Positions 60,051 to 64,000 of a DNA stretch of 64,000 nucleotides are shown piece after piece; position 1 is the stretch's first letter, and the number at the start of each line of letters is the position of its first letter. A program made the translations under genes and the position numbers. The DNA is from Euryodendron excelsum (taxonomy: Eukaryota > Streptophyta > Magnoliopsida > Ericales > Pentaphylacaceae), in NCBI GenBank assembly GCA_033060915.1, contig CM065379.1, positions 23,501,318 to 23,565,317 of the forward strand. The letters are read 5' to 3'. The notes beneath the pieces are model-generated. The model made no database searches. It was not told where the DNA came from and saw only the letters and a program-made list of their open reading frames with translations.

Positions 60051-60966
60051 CTTTTTTCCCAGGGATTTTGGAGTCGAAACGTTGAATTTTTGAAGAGTTC
60101 ATACTTTTTTTTTGAAAAATTTTAGCAGAGTTCCGCCTTAAAAAGTCACTATCCTGAAATTTAAGAAGTCATAAACACATTTCCAAGGCATCCTGAGCCT
60201 TCAGCCACGTCAATCGACACAATCCCATCCTCCGTGGCATATGATCCATAATTGAATATAATTTTCAAGTCAATTTCTTCGCTTTTCAAAAGTTCCCGAC
60301 TTCATTTTTATTTCCTATAAATTCTTGAAAATTTTTAGAACACTAAAAAATATCCTCACGATTTTCTAAAAATGTCTTACAATTTTTCTACCTTTAATAG
60401 GGTCAATTTTTCAATTTTTCCTAATTTTTCCTATTTTTCTTATTTTGAAAAATTCAAAAATTCAAAATTTTTCAAGAAATTATGAAACTTCCTACGGTTG
60501 TTCTTTATATTTTTCTAAGACACCCAGTATAAAAGTCAGGCACAAACATGCAAAACTTAAACCTACACGAGCGTTTTTCTAAACCCTGTAAGAAATCCTC
60601 TTACATAAACATGTAAAATCACCCAAACACACTCAAATCATCATCAAATCACAAAAATGATTCATCAATTGCAGTCTAAACATTGTAAAACTTTGATTTG
60701 CACTAATTATACACGAAAAACGAGCACATATACATCAAAATTTTAAGAATTCTAACCTTTGAATTTTAGAGCAAAATCTGAGTTTTTTGGCGAGAATCTG
60801 ATGATAATAACAACGCCCGGCACGTGCCCAACTTCCCCTGACCCATTCTTAACAATATCCAGTCAAAACCCCTTGAAATCCCTTAGCAGAGCACTCAAAT
60901 TTTCCTATAATACATAAAACTCGTAAGCAGGAGCTCGCGACTGCTCTGGTTTAAAATCCTCGGGTT

Positions 60967-61068
60967 GGCACATCTGCTACACGCACTAGGAGAAAGTTAA
61001 GCCAGTGAGTGTAGCACATGCGCCTGGGCTACTTTTGGCTAGGCAAGTGTGCTACACGCCCCAGAATC
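60967..61068. promoter_or_regulatory. Palindrome triplet in element 3 internal region
   Basis: Three diverged palindromes are visible: GGCACATCTGCTACACGCAC, GTGTAGCACATGCGCC and CAAGTGTGCTACACGCC. They occupy the same place, between antisense gene and 3' LTR, as the triplet of element 2 at 37215-37325. Confidence 0.45.
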
Positions 61069-61400
61069 TTCAGCTTCCTGCCAAAACCAGTTTTAAATGC
61101 CCCCCAAGGTTAGCAATCATTTTTAAGAGTTCTCAACTCTAAAAATCACTTTTTAAGCTTTCGTTTCAAATACCCGGGCTTTCCAAACCCAAAACTCCAT
61201 AAACCGACATTCTCAAAATTCAGACCCTAAAAATAAAAATTCAAAAAGAACCAAGATTTTTCAAATTCAAGGATTTCAAAAAGAGAGACTCACTAGTAGT
61301 CCAAAATTTTTCAAACTTTCCAAGTTGTCGTCCCTTCGATCGCCTCGCGACCAAAATGGTATTCTTACTTTATTATTTTTCTGCCTTCGACAAGTAAAGA

Positions 61401-61418
61401 CAAAAAAAGTGAGGCAGC
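61401..61418 (+). other. Element 3 polypurine tract
   Basis: CAAAAAAAGTGAGGCAGC lies directly before the TGTAAGC start of the 3' LTR, in the position of a plus-strand primer. Confidence 0.7.
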
Positions 61419-63242
61419 TGTAAGCAACCCATTTTTGCCCGCTCAGCAATCTCTGGTCGGACCAGATCCACTTTCAAACATCATAACACATACGAGCCTA
61501 GATCGGCTCTTTTAAAACTCCAATCCAATCAACTGGTCACTTCCCAGGCCCATAAGGCCCAATTGAAGTTGAAAAGACCATATTGTCCTTAGGCACTCCA
61601 GGCAGCTTTCCTAGACTGGGCAATCTCGGGAACAAACGCCATCTAGGTCATTTCCCGAGATTAAGCGATCTCAGGGATCAACACCTTATGAAATTCTAGA
61701 TGGTTCACTTCTGGTGCCTGCTAGTCCACTAGTATAGAATGTCCATCATCGTGCAATTTCCCGAGACCAGGCGATCTCAGGGACTAACACCACCCTACAA
61801 GTAGTTTTCTGAGATCGGGCGGTCTCAGGAACCAACACCACCCTACAGGTAGCTCTCTGAGATGGAGTAGTCTTGGGGACCAACACTACACAGGTAGCTT
61901 TCCGAGACTGGGTGGCATCGGGAACCAACACCTGGGTCAACACTGGTGCCTGCTAGCCTGACTTAGAGAAAAATGACCAAACCTACCCCTTGGGCCTCCT
62001 GGCACGTCTTTGAGAAAGTTCAAAATCTCTCAATACGATAAGTCCACCCTTTCAAAATGTTAAAAAATGGTTAAGCATACTTAATATGCCATCTTGACCA
62101 ATTCCAACCCCGTTCCAGTCAACTTTGGTTAAAAGGACCACTTTGTCCCTAGGCACCCTAGCACAGTACAAATTCTACCAAACAGTGAAAAAATCTTCCA
62201 GAACCATCCCCGAACAATCCTGCATGCTTAATATGCCACTCCAATTCATCTTGACCCTTTTGATCAATTCTAGTCAAAATGACCGTTTTACCCCTAGTAG
62301 CTTGAGCGCGCCCTGAAACCACATTGGCTCTTGGTACCAAAACAGTAGATCCTATCATACATCCATGTATAACCCAAGGTGAGCCCCGTGGCTCTAAACA
62401 CTTTCAAGTCAACAAAAGTCCCCTGGAGCGTCTCACAGACACTCTGCTAGGGTTGTCTTTTTCTCCCGATTCCTGGATTATAATGCACTGTCAAATGACT
62501 TGACAAATACGTAAATCAGGGAATTCCCAAAAGCCTGTCCATAAGTCTTTCTATTGATACGGCTCGATTGAATAGATCGTTTCTCGAAGCTCCCAATCGC
62601 ATGGCTCGAAAGTTGCCACTTTTAGTAACCCTTGGAGCGTCTCACAGACGTTTCGCCAAGATTATCTTTTCCTCCAATTCCCTTATTATAATGCACCATC
62701 AAACAACTTGAGAAATGCATAAATTAGGGAATTTCAGAAAGTATTTCCAGAGCACTTTTCATCGATACGGCTCGATCGGAGAGATTACTTCCCGAAGGCC
62801 CCGATCACGTGGCATAAAAACTGTTACTTTTGAACATCAACGGAGCGTATCACAGACGCTCCGCAAAAGTGTGTTTTCATACACGCTTCTTGAGACAATA
62901 TCTCACTCTTCCGAATACCTTTCAAGTTCCCCAAAAAATTTCGGTTCTTAAGAAACAATAGGAAAACATCGTGGACGCGATCAATTTGCCCGAACCTTTC
63001 TCAGATTACACAATTATCAAGGCAAAGTTAACATGAAAATTTTTAGTGATGAAGCGTATGCCACATGTGCTTAGATTATGATAAGATCGATCAAAACTTT
63101 GCTTACTCCCCAAATTAAGTCAGTACAGAGTGTGCCACCTGACATTCAACTAGTGGAACAATACTGGCACATATAGCACATGCGCTAGGGCAAAAATTGC
63201 CCAGGTGCATCTAGTATATGTTCCAGCCCTCACCAATTTTCC

Positions 63243-63250
63243 TATAAATA
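63243..63250 (+). promoter_or_regulatory. TATA box of element 3 3' LTR
   Basis: TATAAATA in the CCTATAAATA-TAGGCCTCCC context shared with the other LTR A copies. Confidence 0.6.
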
Positions 63251-63569
63251 TAGGCCTCCCCCTTTGCTTATTCTGTAATCGAAAACAGTAGCGAAACTCT
63301 GCAGAAATAACCTTAGAACTCTGAAATTCACTATACACCTCACCCTCCAAGCACCTAAGTTAGATTCAACCTCTCTTTAGCCTATACACTCCATCTACAA
63401 AACTTCCAATGCCATAGAAGAGCCATTTTCAACCCCTTCAAGCCTCTCTAAGGCCATTCAAGTTCAAGACAAGTCATCCATAGAAGCTTAAAAGTGTTCT
63501 GAAGACAAAAGTAGTATTCTTTTTTACATTTTGCCATTCCTACTCTTCTCTTCTTCCTCCAAGCCCACT

Positions 63570-64000
63570 TGTCACGCCCCATAACCTGGCCTATTCTGAT
63601 TTAGGGTACATGACCGGCTAGTAGCAAGGCTACCCCAGGCCATGTTACATAAACCGATTGAACACCTGTGCATTTATCATTTAAAAGATACATAATTGCG
63701 GAAATAGGATTTTATGAACTTAAAATAAACGTATCATACATAGCAGAGCTGTGCCTAATCTCTAAAACATAAACATACCATAAAATAGGCCTATTGAAGG
63801 CCACCACAGCTATAGCATTATAATATTACAAAACATTAGGGTCCAACCCATATACATATTACATATCATAAGGCCCGTGGGCCGCAATCCAAATATCCAT
63901 GTAATGGGCTTCCCTCTTACGCCTCCTAATTTGATTACTTGAAAACATTTTTAGAAAACATAAGCTAATGTTTAGTGAATAGCAATCTTGCATGAGCATA
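63570..64000 (+). mobile_element. Start of a further inserted LTR, cut by the window end
   Basis: At 63570 the LTR A text (CCAAGCCCACT) stops and a new sequence opens with TGTCACGCCCC, a common start of plant LTRs. The sequence to 64000 matches nothing else in the window. Without its end I cannot confirm a target duplication or a lineage. Confidence 0.55.

Larger units (their letters stand above)
18007..64000 (+). mobile_element. Element 3: long-LTR Tat/Ogre-like element, heavily nested and truncated
   Basis: The 5' LTR starts at 18007 (TGTAAGCACCCC) and runs in pieces to 26731. Internal remains are at 55974-61418. A polypurine tract precedes the 3' LTR start at 61419 (TGTAAGCAACCC). It is interrupted by solo LTR B and by element 2, and its 3' LTR is cut by another insertion at 63570. 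The LTR end, primer site, gag and any pol are missing at the element 2 junction, so a deletion must have followed the insertion. A sampled 207-bp part of the two LTRs differs at about 35 sites (about 17%), more than in element 2, as expected of an older host. That the two LTR pieces belong to one element is inference. They could be independent copies. Confidence 0.6.
61419..64000 (+). repeat. Element 3 3' LTR, interrupted at 63570
   Basis: The LTR starts TGTAAGCAACCC and follows the element 3 5' LTR in order: leading array (61595-61945), palindrome repeats (62430-62870), TATA box (63243-63250) and pyrimidine-rich leader to 63569. There another element begins. The uninterrupted equivalent is 23880-23920. 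The remainder of this LTR would lie beyond the window. Confidence 0.75.

Overview
This window is nuclear DNA from a flowering plant with a repeat-rich genome. It is built almost entirely of LTR retrotransposons inserted into one another. I see no intact host protein gene, no tRNA or rRNA gene and no CRISPR array. The plant assignment rests on Ty3/gypsy elements of the Tat (Ogre/Retand-like) type: a tRNA-Arg primer site, a second archaeal-type RNase H domain, and an antisense plant-mobile-domain (PMD) gene. AT-rich spacers and a foldback MITE point the same way. I cannot name the species.

Region 1, 1-2925: AT-rich flank with a foldback MITE and a diverged segment that recurs on the other side of element 1. 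Region 2, 2926-14428: element 1, a complete but decayed 11.5 kb Tat retrotransposon on the minus strand, with 683-bp LTRs and the perfect target duplication TGCTT. It carries gag, protease, RT, RNase H, archaeal-type RNase H and integrase. On the opposite strand it carries a PMD gene with its own TATA box. Region 3, 14429-18006: the second copy of the flank segment, then the end of an LTR and a tRNA-Asp primer site of an Athila-like element.

Region 4, 18007-64000: a nest of long-LTR elements. The simplest reading is that element 3 (plus strand) has its 5' LTR start at 18007, internal remains at 55974-61418, and its 3' LTR start at 61419. Inside it sits element 2 (minus strand, 26732-55973), which has about 5.3-kb LTRs, a gag pseudogene and an antisense PMD pseudogene but no pol. 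Three solo LTRs of related subfamilies lie inside these LTRs: B (18170-21937), D (30432-35236) and C (47511-52637). C and D have perfect 5-bp target duplications; B's has one mismatch. A further LTR begins at 63570 and runs off the window. Sampled LTR divergence agrees with this order: about 15% for element 3 and about 9% for element 2. Element 1, which is separate, is about 9%.

How the parts work together: in each element with visible coding remains, the sense strand carries retrotransposon genes while the opposite strand between them and the 3' LTR carries a PMD-type gene. This gene is kept even where pol is gone. Runs of about 20-bp palindromes stand just upstream of the LTR TATA boxes, and a similar triplet sits upstream of the antisense gene in elements 2 and 3. 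All coding regions are broken, so these are fossils. The recurring layout is the most interesting signal in the window.
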